Origin: Aerococcaceae bacterium DSM 111022
GTDB taxonomy: Bacteria > Bacillota > Bacilli > Lactobacillales > Aerococcaceae
DNA length: 64,000 bases
Direction: 5' to 3'
NCBI GenBank assembly: GCA_015863195.1
Contig: JACBXO010000001.1
Coordinates: forward strand, 1-64,000
The position numbers and the translations under genes were made by a program. The notes below the pieces were generated by a model, which was not told the origin of the DNA, searched no databases, and was given only the letters and a program-made list of their open reading frames with translations. Positions 19,448-28,755 of the stretch are shown piece after piece. Within the stretch, counting starts at the first letter, position 1. The number at the start of each line of letters is the position of its first letter.

Positions 19448-20005
19448 ATGAGTAAATTTTGGCAAGATGATTTTGAGTATGTGGCGTTAATTGAAGACTT
19501 ATTAGAATTAGAAGAAGTTCGGTCCCTAGAAAAATTTAAACATCACAAAGTAACAAATCGTCTAGCACACTCGATTTCGGTTTCTTATTATAGTTACTGT
19601 TTAGCTAAGCGGTTCAAATTAAACACTCGTGCTATTGCTCGAGCTGGTTTACTTCATGATTTATTCTTCTATGAAAGCGAAGATAAGCATGAAGTGGGTG
19701 GTAATGGTCATAACTGGGAACATCCAAGAATTGCATTAGAAAATGCCAAAAAGTTAACAGAACTTAGTGATTTAGAATGTGATATCATTGAAAAACACAT
19801 GTTTGGCGCTACAAAAGAATTGCCTAAATATAAAGAAAGCTGGATTGTCACTTTAATGGACAAGAGAGCAGCTATAACAGAATTGGCTGTTGGTGGTCAT
19901 AGTATTGTCAAATCAGCAGTATCACGTTACCAAGAAGTAATGTACAATTCTTTTGCAACTGCATATTTAGCACATGAGCCGTTTGAACAAACAATTGATA
20001 AATAA
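19448..20005 (+). CDS. HD-domain phosphohydrolase-like protein
   Basis: A 185-residue protein of the HD superfamily. Metal ligands are seen as 'THRLAHS'-type histidine (NRLAHSISVS, near residue 39), the 'LLHDLF' HD pair near residue 73 and a further histidine pair in 'GHNWEHPRIA'. The substrate is not known; uncharacterised HD proteins of this size occur in many Firmicutes. A promoter TTGACA (19391-19396)-16 bp-TATAAG (19413-19418) lies upstream, and the start ATG follows ttggagg. Followed directly by the pheS T-box. Confidence 0.8.
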   Translation: MSKFWQDDFEYVALIEDLLELEEVRSLEKFKHHKVTNRLAHSISVSYYSYCLAKRFKLNTRAIARAGLLHDLFFYESEDKHEVGGNGHNWEHPRIALENAKKLTELSDLECDIIEKHMFGATKELPKYKESWIVTLMDKRAAITELAVGGHSIVKSAVSRYQEVMYNSFATAYLAHEPFEQTIDK

Positions 20006-20009
20006 AGAC

Positions 20010-20238
20010 AATAATCAGAACCCAACATATGCAATTTACAGGAATTAAGAGCTAGACTGAGACTCTTAAAAGTAAGACATATGCTTGTTTCATTCTGGGA
20101 GTCGCTCTGTTAAGTAATTTTAATTACGAAAAGGAGCCCGTCCTCGCGGTTAAGAGTTTTAAGTGCTTGTTATTTTAATATAACAAGAATTAGGGTGGTA
20201 CCACGATAGCCTCGTCCCTTTTGGGATGGGGCTTTTTT
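20010..20238 (+). promoter_or_regulatory. T-box leader of pheST
   Basis: T-box core agggtggtaccacg at 20192-20205, followed by terminator agcctcgtccc/gggatggggct with a T-run (20208-20237). A UUC (Phe) triplet at 20089-20091 in the stem I region is the probable specifier. The sequence from 20239 to the pheS ribosome site is an AT-rich leader with nothing else recognisable. Confidence 0.9.
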
Positions 20239-20369
20239 GTATGCTGATACTATATATTTTAAATAGATGTGTCACTTAAGGTATACCTATACATTATCAA
20301 ACAATGTATAAATAAAGGTTTGCTATGAAAAATCAATAAAATTATATTTTTAATATTCAGGAGGAAATC

Positions 20370-21428
20370 ATGTCAATTGAAGTATTGCAAAGTCAAGCTA
20401 CAGAGCTGGCAGAAGCAGCCGTAAAACAAATTAAAGCGGCGAAATCGACACAGGAATTACAACAAATTCGAGTTCAATACACTGGTAAAAAAGGTGAACT
20501 AACCGCAATCTCGAAAGAAATGCGTAATTTAACAAATGAAGAGAAACCATTATTAGGTAAAGCTATTTCCGGTTTCCATGAAACATTTAATAATGCATTT
20601 GGAGCGAAAGAAACTGAACTTAAAGAAGCGGAATTAGCGGCGCAATTAGCTGCTGAAACGATTGATGTGACATTACCAGGACGCGTCCAACAAACAGGCA
20701 CACGTCACATTTTATCTCAAACACGCGAAGAAATAGAAGACTTTTTCTTAGGATTAGGTTATCAAGTGGTTGATGGACCAGAAGTTGAATTAGATTTATA
20801 TAACTTTGAGAAAATGAATTTACCTAAGAACCATCCAGCACGTGATATGCAAGATACATTTTATATTGATGACGAAGTGATGTTAAGAACACATACTTCA
20901 CCTGTACAAGCGCGTACGATGGAAAAACATGATTTTTCTAAAGGGCCATTAAAAATGATTTCTCCAGGAAAAGTATTCCGCCGTGATGATGATGATGCGA
21001 CACATTCACATCAATTCCAACAAATCGAAGGATTAGTGGTAGATGAGCGTATCACTTTAGCTGACTTAAAAGGTACTTTACTTTTATTTGCTCAAGCTAT
21101 GTTTGGTGAAAAACGTGAGATTCGTTTACGTCCTTCTTATTTTCCATTTACAGAACCTTCAGTTGAAGCAGATATTTCTTGTTTTAAATGTGAAGGAGCT
21201 GGATGTAATATTTGTAAGCAAACTGGCTGGATTGAAATTTTAGGATCTGGAGTGGTTCATCCAGATGTATTAGAAATGTCAGGTATTGATTCGAAGAAAT
21301 ATAGTGGTTTTGCTTTTGGTTTAGGAATTGAACGTGTGGCAATGTTACGTCATAACATTGATGATATACGTCATTTTTACCAAAATGATTCGCGTTTCTT
21401 GACACAATTTAAAGGAGGTCATAAATAA
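20370..21428 (+). CDS. pheS: Phenylalanyl-tRNA synthetase alpha chain
   Basis: A 352-residue class II synthetase subunit of usual length. An N-terminal coiled coil (residues 1-85) contacts tRNA; the catalytic core includes '[19 protein letters not shown]' (motif 2, near 210-228) and '[14 protein letters not shown]' (motif 3, near 313-326). A four-cysteine insertion ([16 protein letters not shown], about residues 271-286), common in Firmicute PheS, is present. Forms an alpha2beta2 enzyme with PheT. Start ATG follows caggagga. pheT begins right after the stop. Confidence 0.98.
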   Translation: MSIEVLQSQATELAEAAVKQIKAAKSTQELQQIRVQYTGKKGELTAISKEMRNLTNEEKPLLGKAISGFHETFNNAFGAKETELKEAELAAQLAAETIDVTLPGRVQQTGTRHILSQTREEIEDFFLGLGYQVVDGPEVELDLYNFEKMNLPKNHPARDMQDTFYIDDEVMLRTHTSPVQARTMEKHDFSKGPLKMISPGKVFRRDDDDATHSHQFQQIEGLVVDERITLADLKGTLLLFAQAMFGEKREIRLRPSYFPFTEPSVEADISCFKCEGAGCNICKQTGWIEILGSGVVHPDVLEMSGIDSKKYSGFAFGLGIERVAMLRHNIDDIRHFYQNDSRFLTQFKGGHK

Positions 21429-21429
21429 G

Positions 21430-23853
21430 ATGAAATTATCAATGGAATGGTTAAATAATTATGTTGACCTTGGACAAATTGATCCTGTAGATTTTTCTGA
21501 AATTTTATCAAAGACTGGTTTGGAAGTCGAAGGTATTGAAAATATTGGTGAAGACTTATCTCACTTAGTTGTTGGGGAAGTTGTAGAGTGTTCACCTTTA
21601 GAAGAAAGTGATCATTTAAACTTAACAAAAGTAAATGTAGGGCAAGATGAATTAGTACAAATCGTTTGTGGTGCACCCAATATTGCAGCAGGTCAAAAAG
21701 TAATCGTTGCATTACCTGGAGCAGTATTGCCAGGTGGATTTGAAATCAAAGAAAGTAAATTACGTGGTTTTGATTCAAATGGTATGATTTGTTCACTTCA
21801 AGAACTAGGATTTTCTGACAATATTGTACCTAAAAAGTATGCTAATGGTATTTATGTACTTCCAACTGATGCACCAGCTGGAGCAGATGTAGTTGACTAT
21901 TTAAAATTAAATGATCCAGTTTTAGAATTAGATTTAACACCTAACCGTGCAGATGCAATGAGTATTCGTGGTGCAGTTCACGAAGTGAGTGCAGTATTAG
22001 ACCGTGAAATTAACTTTAATCCAGAGGTTGAGTTTGAAACGGTTGAAGATAAAGCGATGTTTGAATCAGTGTCTGTTGAAGTTGCTGATAGTTCACTAAG
22101 CCCTCATTACCAATTACGTATTATTAAAGGGGTAACAATTCAAGACAGTCCTGCTTGGATGCAAATGCGCTTGATGAAATCAGGCATTCGTCCAACAAAT
22201 AATGTGGTTGATGTGACGAACTATTTCTTATTACTCTACGGTCAACCGATGCATACCTTTGATTATGATGCGATGACTTCACACGCGATTAGTGTTGCTG
22301 GAGCAACTGAAGGGGCTAAGTTCACAACATTAGATGGTACTGAACGTACTCTAAGTACACAAGATATGTTGATTGTAAGTGACGGCACTCCGATTGGTTT
22401 AGCAGGAGTTATGGGTGGACTAGATTCCGAAGTAACGGATAATACGACCACTGTATTATTAGAAACAGCGCGTTTTAACCCGGAACGCATTCGTTTAACT
22501 TCTAAGCAATTTAATTTAAGATCAGAAGCTTCGGCTCGCTACGAAAAAGGAATCAATGCTGCTACTGTTGATGAAGCGGGTGAATTAGCTGCTGGTTTAA
22601 TTGCAAATCTAGGTGGCGGTCAAGTCGTTGAAGGTGTGGCTGAATCTAAATCAGAAGAAGTACAAAATGCAGAAGTAACATTAAACTATCTTTCAATTCC
22701 AAACAAATTAGGGATCGAAATGTCTCGTGAAGAATTAGAAGCGATTGTCACTCGTTTAGGTTTTGAAGCTGAATATGGTGAAGAAACATTTACAGTTTCT
22801 GTGCCACCGAGACGTTGGGATATTAAAATTGAAGCCGATATGTTAGAAGAAATTGCTCGTATCTATGGTTATGAAAACATTCCTACAACTTTACCAACTG
22901 GGGAAACGACAGTGGGACAATTAACTAAAGAACAGCAATTAGTGCGTAAAACGCGTGAAATATCGGAAGGATTTGGTTTAAACCAAGTAATTTCATATGT
23001 GTTAACATCAAAAGAACACGCTAAATTATTAGCATCTAATGATTACCCACAAGTTGAATTATTAATGCCAATCTCAGAAGAGCGTGCTGTGTTACGTCAG
23101 TCAATTTTCCCGGCGTTAATGGAAATTGCTCAGTTTAATAAAGCGCGTCAAAATAATGATTTAGCGTTTTATGAAACAGGTAATGTCTTCTTTGGTCAAG
23201 GAAAAAATGTTCAACCAATTGAAGAAGAGCGTTTTGCAATTTTATTATCAGGCGTTAAACAATCATCAACTTGGTATGGGAAATCAGAAACTTATGATTT
23301 CTATGATATTAAAGGGATGGTAGAAGCATATTTTGATGCTGTCGGTGTTCATTCTGAGATTAGTTATGAATTAACTGCTAAATATGCAGAAATGCATCCA
23401 GGACGTACAGCGATGATTAAGGTTGCTGGTGAAGAAATTGGTTTAGTTGGTCAAGTTCACCCAACATTAGCACGTGAATACGACTTATCTGACGAAACAT
23501 TCTTTATGGAAATGAAAATGGATGCTGTCTTATCTAATTTACAAGATATGCAAATCCAATCACCAATTCCACGTTTCCCATCATCAGCGCGTGATTTAGC
23601 ATTATTAGTAAATGATACAACAGATCACTATGAATTAGTTTCAATCATTGAAGATAATGGTGGCGAGTTCTTAAAATCGGTTGAATTATTCGATCTTTAT
23701 GATGGCGAAAATATCGAAACAGGTAAAAAATCATTGGCATACCATTTAGTATTCCTAAATCCGCAAGAAACAATGACAGATGAAGTTATCGATAAAGCAA
23801 TGACAGAAATTTCTGAAGCGTTAAGCAAAGTAGAAGGATTATCCATTCGTTAA
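21430..23853 (+). CDS. pheT: Phenylalanyl-tRNA synthetase beta chain
   Basis: An 807-residue protein of full family length. Domains in order: N-terminal region, an EMAP/OB-type tRNA-binding domain (about residues 40-150), the B3/B4 editing domain (about 210-385), B5 (about 400-470), a catalytic-like core, and the C-terminal ferredoxin-fold anticodon-binding domain (about 715-807, 'PIPRFPSSARDLALLV'). It edits mischarged tyrosine and binds tRNA-Phe. The ribosome site (aaaggagg) overlaps the end of pheS, so the pair is coupled. A terminator follows at 23865-23908. Confidence 0.98.
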   Translation: MKLSMEWLNNYVDLGQIDPVDFSEILSKTGLEVEGIENIGEDLSHLVVGEVVECSPLEESDHLNLTKVNVGQDELVQIVCGAPNIAAGQKVIVALPGAVLPGGFEIKESKLRGFDSNGMICSLQELGFSDNIVPKKYANGIYVLPTDAPAGADVVDYLKLNDPVLELDLTPNRADAMSIRGAVHEVSAVLDREINFNPEVEFETVEDKAMFESVSVEVADSSLSPHYQLRIIKGVTIQDSPAWMQMRLMKSGIRPTNNVVDVTNYFLLLYGQPMHTFDYDAMTSHAISVAGATEGAKFTTLDGTERTLSTQDMLIVSDGTPIGLAGVMGGLDSEVTDNTTTVLLETARFNPERIRLTSKQFNLRSEASARYEKGINAATVDEAGELAAGLIANLGGGQVVEGVAESKSEEVQNAEVTLNYLSIPNKLGIEMSREELEAIVTRLGFEAEYGEETFTVSVPPRRWDIKIEADMLEEIARIYGYENIPTTLPTGETTVGQLTKEQQLVRKTREISEGFGLNQVISYVLTSKEHAKLLASNDYPQVELLMPISEERAVLRQSIFPALMEIAQFNKARQNNDLAFYETGNVFFGQGKNVQPIEEERFAILLSGVKQSSTWYGKSETYDFYDIKGMVEAYFDAVGVHSEISYELTAKYAEMHPGRTAMIKVAGEEIGLVGQVHPTLAREYDLSDETFFMEMKMDAVLSNLQDMQIQSPIPRFPSSARDLALLVNDTTDHYELVSIIEDNGGEFLKSVELFDLYDGENIETGKKSLAYHLVFLNPQETMTDEVIDKAMTEISEALSKVEGLSIR

Positions 23854-23864
23854 TTATGAAATAA

Positions 23865-23908
23865 AAAGTCAGTCACTTTTCATTAAACTGTAAGTGACTG
23901 ATTTTTTT
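23865..23908. terminator. Terminator after pheT, probably bidirectional
   Basis: Stem aaaaagtcagtcactt/aagtgactgattttttt between the convergent genes pheT and rnhC. Confidence 0.85.
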
Positions 23909-23940
23909 GATTTATTGATGATCAATTATCTTAACTCTGA

Positions 23941-24870
23941 TTATAATTTTGCAATTTTAATTGCTTTTTGGGTGTTTTTGAAGTGGGTTTTGGCTGTTTT
24001 ATCTAGAACAGCTATCCCATTTTTTTTAATTAAACGGGCTGCGAATTGATCGATATTTACACCTGCTCCAGACGGTAGAGTAACGTCGTATGGTTCCCCT
24101 AAAGTTTCTAGGGACTCTAAAAAAGCATCTCTGGCAATAATAGAAGCACAGGCAACGGCTAAATGATGACTTTCGCCTTTTTTTACAAAGTATAAATTTT
24201 CTGTGTAAGGGGACGCTTCATTTTTCAAATATTTAAGGTAATTTGCTTCAGGAATAAATTGATCGATTAAAACTCCTTCAAGATTATTTAATTGCTCTTT
24301 TGTTAATTTTTGAACGAGTTTTTGAATAGTGAAGTTATGTAATGATACTTTAATTCCATTAGCATTTAACTTTCCAACACCACGATTATAATCAATGGGA
24401 TTACATACTGTTAAATGATAGGGAATTATTTCTTTGATTTGCCATGCTAATTCACGTATTTGAGGATCTGATAATTCTTTGGAATCTTTCACTCCTAATT
24501 CTTTAATCAGAGCTTGTTTATCTTTTGGTAAATAGCAACTAACAACAGTCAAAGCCCCGAAATAGCTACCATTTCCAACTTCATCATTACCTATGATTGT
24601 CCAATTAGCAAACCCTTGTGGAAGTTCTTGTTTACTCTCTTTGGTTTTACTCTTGGAAGGAGCCTTTGATCCTAAATTCGACCATTTCGCAGATTCATCT
24701 TCAGCGCCATTTCCCTGAAAAAGGACTTTGCCACTTGTATATGCTGTAATTGTGACGTTTCCAACTTTAGCGCGGAATTCACTATAAGGAACTGGATTGA
24801 CTAGATTATTTGAATAATGATTTTTCAGTTGTTTAAAATTCTTAGGATTAATCTTTAAAGTAACACTCAT
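23941..24870 (-). CDS. rnhC: Ribonuclease HIII
   Basis: A 309-residue protein with the N-terminal TBP-like substrate-binding domain of RNase HIII (residues 1-85) and a type 2 RNase H fold carrying 'GNDEVGNGSYFG' (D and E of the active site, near residue 98) and 'GVLIDQF' with a further catalytic aspartate. It removes RNA from RNA/DNA hybrids. The start is set at 24870 because it follows a clear ribosome site (aaaggagaaat); an in-frame ATG 39 nt upstream has none. It is divergent from zapA, and this gene order is conserved in Bacillus. Confidence 0.95.
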   Translation of the reverse strand: MSVTLKINPKNFKQLKNHYSNNLVNPVPYSEFRAKVGNVTITAYTSGKVLFQGNGAEDESAKWSNLGSKAPSKSKTKESKQELPQGFANWTIIGNDEVGNGSYFGALTVVSCYLPKDKQALIKELGVKDSKELSDPQIRELAWQIKEIIPYHLTVCNPIDYNRGVGKLNANGIKVSLHNFTIQKLVQKLTKEQLNNLEGVLIDQFIPEANYLKYLKNEASPYTENLYFVKKGESHHLAVACASIIARDAFLESLETLGEPYDVTLPSGAGVNIDQFAARLIKKNGIAVLDKTAKTHFKNTQKAIKIAKL

Positions 24871-25024
24871 ATATTTCTCCTTTATGTTCATATTTGCGTC
24901 TAACATCATAACATGATTTCAAGTTACTTGAAAGTGAGTCAAAACATGCTTAGTGTACTCATTTCAATGATTATGGTAAAATATATTTGCGAAACTATAA
25001 AAAATGAACAAAGGAGTTTATCCA

Positions 25025-25348
25025 ATGTCAAACAACAAACGTTTTAAAGCAATGATAGATAATCGCCAATATACAATTGTAGGCGATAAATCATCACAAC
25101 ATATGACTGCAGTTATTGAACTAGTAAATCAACAATTAGAACAACTAAAGGAAATTGCCCCAGAATTATCGGTTGTAGACCGTAGTGTTTTAATGGCAGT
25201 GAATGCAATCTCTGACCAACTTTCAAAAGAACAGCAAATCATTGAATTAGAGGAAAAAATAGCAGTTTTAACTGCTGAAAAGGCACCTCAAACAAACAAA
25301 AAGTCGTCTCAAACTCAGTCAACGCAAAATCGTTTTCCGCGTAAATAG
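25025..25348 (+). CDS. zapA: Cell division protein ZapA
   Basis: A 107-residue ZapA protein: a small N-terminal beta/alpha head ('YTIVGDKSSQHM') followed by a long coiled coil (about residues 50-90). It bundles FtsZ filaments at midcell. ATG 25025 is chosen because it follows aaaggagtt; the upstream ATG at 25004 lacks a site. An extended -10 element (tggTAAAAT, 24974-24982) lies upstream. The next gene, cvpA, follows after 16 nt. Confidence 0.9.
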   Translation: MSNNKRFKAMIDNRQYTIVGDKSSQHMTAVIELVNQQLEQLKEIAPELSVVDRSVLMAVNAISDQLSKEQQIIELEEKIAVLTAEKAPQTNKKSSQTQSTQNRFPRK

Positions 25349-25364
25349 CGTTTAGGAGGTAGTT

Positions 25365-25907
25365 ATGTTTACATTAATTATTATTTTAGTATTAATATTT
25401 GGTTTCTATACAGGATACCGACGCGGCTTAGCAATGCAAGTGATTCGTGTATTAGGAATGATTATCAGTTTTATTTTATCAAGTATGTTTTATCAACAAT
25501 TATCAGATATTTTGGAAATGATTGTACCATTCCCGTCAATTCAGCCAGATTCCAATTTAGCAATATATAGTGAAGAGTTAAGCTTTTTTATTAGTGATGC
25601 ATTCTATAATGTTTTAGCTTTCGTTACGATCAGTGTGGTTGTATTACTGGTAGTTAATTTTTTATCAATGCTAGCTAGACCAGTGATGTATTATCCTGTG
25701 TTAAAACAATTTAATGGTATATTAGGTGGGGTTCTTAATTTACTTGCTACTTATGTGATTATTTTTGTGTTTTTATTTATTTTATCTTTAATTCCTATCG
25801 AGTGGATTCAACAACAATTTGTGAATAGTCCATTAGCGTATTGGATAGTAACACAAACACCATTGCTTTCAACATATGTAACAGAAGCTTGGTTTACAGC
25901 CGGTTAA
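25365..25907 (+). CDS. CvpA-family membrane protein
   Basis: A 180-residue protein with about four membrane helices (roughly residues 2-20, 27-45, 78-105, 120-147). The N-terminal 'FGFYTGYRRGLAMQVIRVLG' is typical of the CvpA/colicin V production family, found between zapA and mutS2 in Firmicutes (yshB in Bacillus). Its function is not established; a role in envelope homeostasis is suggested for the family. ATG follows taggagg. Confidence 0.85.
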   Translation: MFTLIIILVLIFGFYTGYRRGLAMQVIRVLGMIISFILSSMFYQQLSDILEMIVPFPSIQPDSNLAIYSEELSFFISDAFYNVLAFVTISVVVLLVVNFLSMLARPVMYYPVLKQFNGILGGVLNLLATYVIIFVFLFILSLIPIEWIQQQFVNSPLAYWIVTQTPLLSTYVTEAWFTAG

Positions 25908-25920
25908 TTAATTTAAGGGA

Positions 25921-28284
25921 GTGATTAGTCTGAGTTCGAAGATTTTTCAAACACTAGAATTCGATAAAATTCAAAAACAACTACAAACGTTCACGAAAAC
26001 AGAAATAGCCAAAATGATGATTCAACAAATTGAGCCATCGAATAATTTTGAAATTGTACAAGAATGGCAAGATGAGACGGCCGAATCATTAGAAATCATC
26101 CAAAAAAATTATTCAATACCAGTTCCTAGCATGATAAATTTAGAAAGTGCAATCAAGCGTTTAGAGCTGGGAGCAAGTTTAAATGGACAAGAAATTGCGG
26201 CTATAGGGCGACTATTAACCTCTACACAGCAAGTGGGGGATTTTTTTAGCAGCCAAGAAGAGGAAGATAACTTTTTCCCATCTTTACAAAAATGGGTAGA
26301 CCAAACGGTCTATTTACCTGATTTGGTTCGTACGATTAATCAAGCGGTCAGTGAAGATGGGCAAATTTTAACAAGTGCATCGCAGGAATTAGCTAAAATT
26401 CGCCGCCAACAACAACAAGCCGAAGATCAAGTGCGAGAGCGTTTAAATGATGTTTTAAAAAACCGCGCTAATATGTTAAGCGATACAATCATTACTATCC
26501 GTAATAATCGTTATGTCTTGCCAGTTAAAGCGGAATATCGTTCAAGTATTGGTGGAACTGTGCATGACCAAAGTTCTACCGGTCAAACACTTTATATGGA
26601 GCCACAGGTAGTAGTCAATTTGAATAATCGACGTAATCAATTACAAGTTGAAGAACGCGCTGAAATTGACCGTATTTTAATTGAATTATCGGGAGAATTA
26701 ATGCCTTATCACCATGATATTCGTCAAAATGAACGGATAATGGGACAATTAGATTTCATCCAAGCACGTGGTAATTATGCTCGTTCAATTAATGCAGTGA
26801 AACCAAAATTATCAGAGGATCGCCATGTTGCTTTATGGCAGGCGAGACATCCATTAATACCACAAAATCAAATTGTTGCTAATGATATAATTATTGGTGA
26901 AAACTATAATGCATTAGTTATTACTGGACCAAATACAGGTGGTAAAACAATCCTTCTTAAAACACTCGGTCTATTACATTTAATGGGACAATCAGGTTTA
27001 CATATACCTGCAGAAGAAGGTAGCCAAATTGGTTTATTTGATCAAGTATTTGCTGATATTGGGGACGAGCAGTCGATTGAGCAAAACTTATCTACTTTCT
27101 CAAGTCACATGACTAATATTGTCAAAATCATCGATCATGCCACACATGAGTCATTATTACTTTTCGATGAGCTTGGGTCTGGGACAGACCCGCAAGAAGG
27201 TGCTGCGTTAGCGATGGCAATTTTAGATTATATTCAAAAAATACATGCTACAGTTATGGCGACAACGCATTACCCTGAATTAAAAGTATATGCACATGAA
27301 ACACCGAAAACAATTAATGCAAGTATGGAATTTGATAGTGAAAGCTTATCACCGACTTATCGTTTGCTCATAGGTATTCCTGGGCGCTCAAATGCATTAG
27401 ATATTTCTAAACGATTGGGACTTAGAGCGGATATCTTACAAAGTGCAAAAGAAGGTGTATCAACAGATAGTCAATCAATGAATGACTTAGTTGCAAATCT
27501 AGAGCGTGAGCGCCGTGAGTCTGAATTGAAAAATGATCAAGCGCATCAAGCACTCGATGAAGCAGAGAAATTTTTAAATGACCTAAAGACCGAATATCAG
27601 CGATTTATGGACCGAAAAGACCGCCTCAACCAACAAGCAGTGGAAGAAGCGAACGAAAAGGTTAAGGAAGCCGAAGATAAAGCAAATAAAATAATTCAAG
27701 AAATTCGTGAATTACAATTAGAACAAGGTCAAAACACAACGATTAAAGAACATGTTTTAATTGATAAGCAAAAACAAATGGGAGACTTAAGACAACCTGA
27801 ACATCTGCGGAAAAATAAAGTGCTCAAAAAGGCAAAACAAAAGAACACTTTTAAAGTAGGAGACGATGTTGAAGTATTAACATATGGGCAACGTGGAACG
27901 ATTATTGAGGAATCTGGTAAGGATTCATTTGTCGTTCAAATGGGTATTTTAAAAATGGCGATACCCGCTAAAGAATTAGCACCACTTAAAAAGGTTGAAC
28001 CAAAGCAAAATGTTAATGTTCAAAGAAGAGCAGGAAGTAAAGTTTCCACTCAACTAGACTTAAGAGGACAACGTTATGAAGAAGCGATGTCTAATTTAAG
28101 TACCTATCTCGATCAAGCGTTACTATCTCATCATCCAATGGTGACAATCATTCATGGTATCGGTACGGGAGCTATACGTGAAGGTGTTCAGAAGGCTTTG
28201 AAAAAACACCCACAGGTTGACCGATTTAATTATTCTCCACCAAATGCAGGAGGGCATGGATCAACTCAAGTACATTTTAAATAG
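25921..28284 (+). CDS. mutS2: MutS2 ATPase/endonuclease
   Basis: A protein of about 785 residues. It has a MutS-type lever and clamp region, the P-loop 'TGPNTGGKT' near residue 337, the Walker B 'LLLFDELGSGTD' near 413, a long coiled coil (about 515-610), a KOW-like segment and a C-terminal Smr nuclease domain (about 710-787, 'LDLRGQRYEEAM', 'IIHGIGTGAI'). MutS2 suppresses recombination and, in Bacillus, splits collided ribosomes. The frame opens at GTG 25921, but that codon overlaps the ribosome site aagggagtg; a CTG at 25930, six bases further on, is the better-placed start and gives the usual N-terminus. Confidence 0.95.
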   Translation: MISLSSKIFQTLEFDKIQKQLQTFTKTEIAKMMIQQIEPSNNFEIVQEWQDETAESLEIIQKNYSIPVPSMINLESAIKRLELGASLNGQEIAAIGRLLTSTQQVGDFFSSQEEEDNFFPSLQKWVDQTVYLPDLVRTINQAVSEDGQILTSASQELAKIRRQQQQAEDQVRERLNDVLKNRANMLSDTIITIRNNRYVLPVKAEYRSSIGGTVHDQSSTGQTLYMEPQVVVNLNNRRNQLQVEERAEIDRILIELSGELMPYHHDIRQNERIMGQLDFIQARGNYARSINAVKPKLSEDRHVALWQARHPLIPQNQIVANDIIIGENYNALVITGPNTGGKTILLKTLGLLHLMGQSGLHIPAEEGSQIGLFDQVFADIGDEQSIEQNLSTFSSHMTNIVKIIDHATHESLLLFDELGSGTDPQEGAALAMAILDYIQKIHATVMATTHYPELKVYAHETPKTINASMEFDSESLSPTYRLLIGIPGRSNALDISKRLGLRADILQSAKEGVSTDSQSMNDLVANLERERRESELKNDQAHQALDEAEKFLNDLKTEYQRFMDRKDRLNQQAVEEANEKVKEAEDKANKIIQEIRELQLEQGQNTTIKEHVLIDKQKQMGDLRQPEHLRKNKVLKKAKQKNTFKVGDDVEVLTYGQRGTIIEESGKDSFVVQMGILKMAIPAKELAPLKKVEPKQNVNVQRRAGSKVSTQLDLRGQRYEEAMSNLSTYLDQALLSHHPMVTIIHGIGTGAIREGVQKALKKHPQVDRFNYSPPNAGGHGSTQVHFK

Positions 28285-28296
28285 TAAGCATTACTT

Positions 28297-28325
28297 TTGA
28301 CCAAACTATTGAATCAAAGTATAAT
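28297..28325 (+). promoter_or_regulatory. Sigma-A promoter of trxA
   Basis: -35 TTGACC at 28297-28302, 17-bp spacer, -10 TATAAT at 28320-28325, 38 nt before the trxA start. Shows that trxA is transcribed on its own besides any read-through from mutS2. Confidence 0.8.
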
Positions 28326-28363
28326 GAAAATAATATAGAAAGTAATTTTAGGAGGAAATATAT

Positions 28364-28672
28364 ATGACACAAGCAATAACAGATGCACAATTTGAAGAAA
28401 AGACATCAGAAGGGGTAACATTAGTTGACTTCTGGGCACCATGGTGTGGTCCTTGTCGTATGCAATCACCAATCATTGATGAATTAGATGAAGAAATGGA
28501 TGAAGTATCATTCTACAAAATGAATGTTGATGAAGAACAACAAACTGCTAGCCAATTTGGTATTATGTCAATCCCAACATTATTAATCAAAAAAGACGGT
28601 GAAGTTGTTGAGAAATTAATCGGAGTTCACGACAAAAATCGTTTAACAGAAATTTTAGCTCAATATAAATAG
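28364..28672 (+). CDS. trxA: Thioredoxin
   Basis: A 102-residue thioredoxin with the redox motif WCGPC (Cys28 and Cys31), the buried aspartate in 'LVDFWAPWCGPC' and the cis-proline in 'SIPTLLI'. It reduces disulfides of cytoplasmic proteins. Start ATG follows aggagga. No intrinsic terminator with a T-run is visible behind it: within about 85 bp the prophage integrase gene begins on the other strand, so integration may have displaced the original terminator. Confidence 0.97.
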   Translation: MTQAITDAQFEEKTSEGVTLVDFWAPWCGPCRMQSPIIDELDEEMDEVSFYKMNVDEEQQTASQFGIMSIPTLLIKKDGEVVEKLIGVHDKNRLTEILAQYK

Positions 28673-28755
28673 TGTATTGAACTTTGTTGATACAAAGCCA
28701 TTTGTAAGAGTATTTAATTTAAAAATATACCCTAAGGGGCAATTGAGGGGCAAAA
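28673..28755. other. Probable left prophage boundary (attL region)
   Basis: Between the last host gene (trxA) and the end of the integrase gene lies an 83-bp segment with a small imperfect hairpin (ctttgt/acaaag near 28682-28697) and the direct repeat ggggcaa/ggggcaa around 28736-28752. Integrases usually sit next to their attachment site, so attL should be here. The core cannot be defined because attR is outside the window. Confidence 0.5.
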
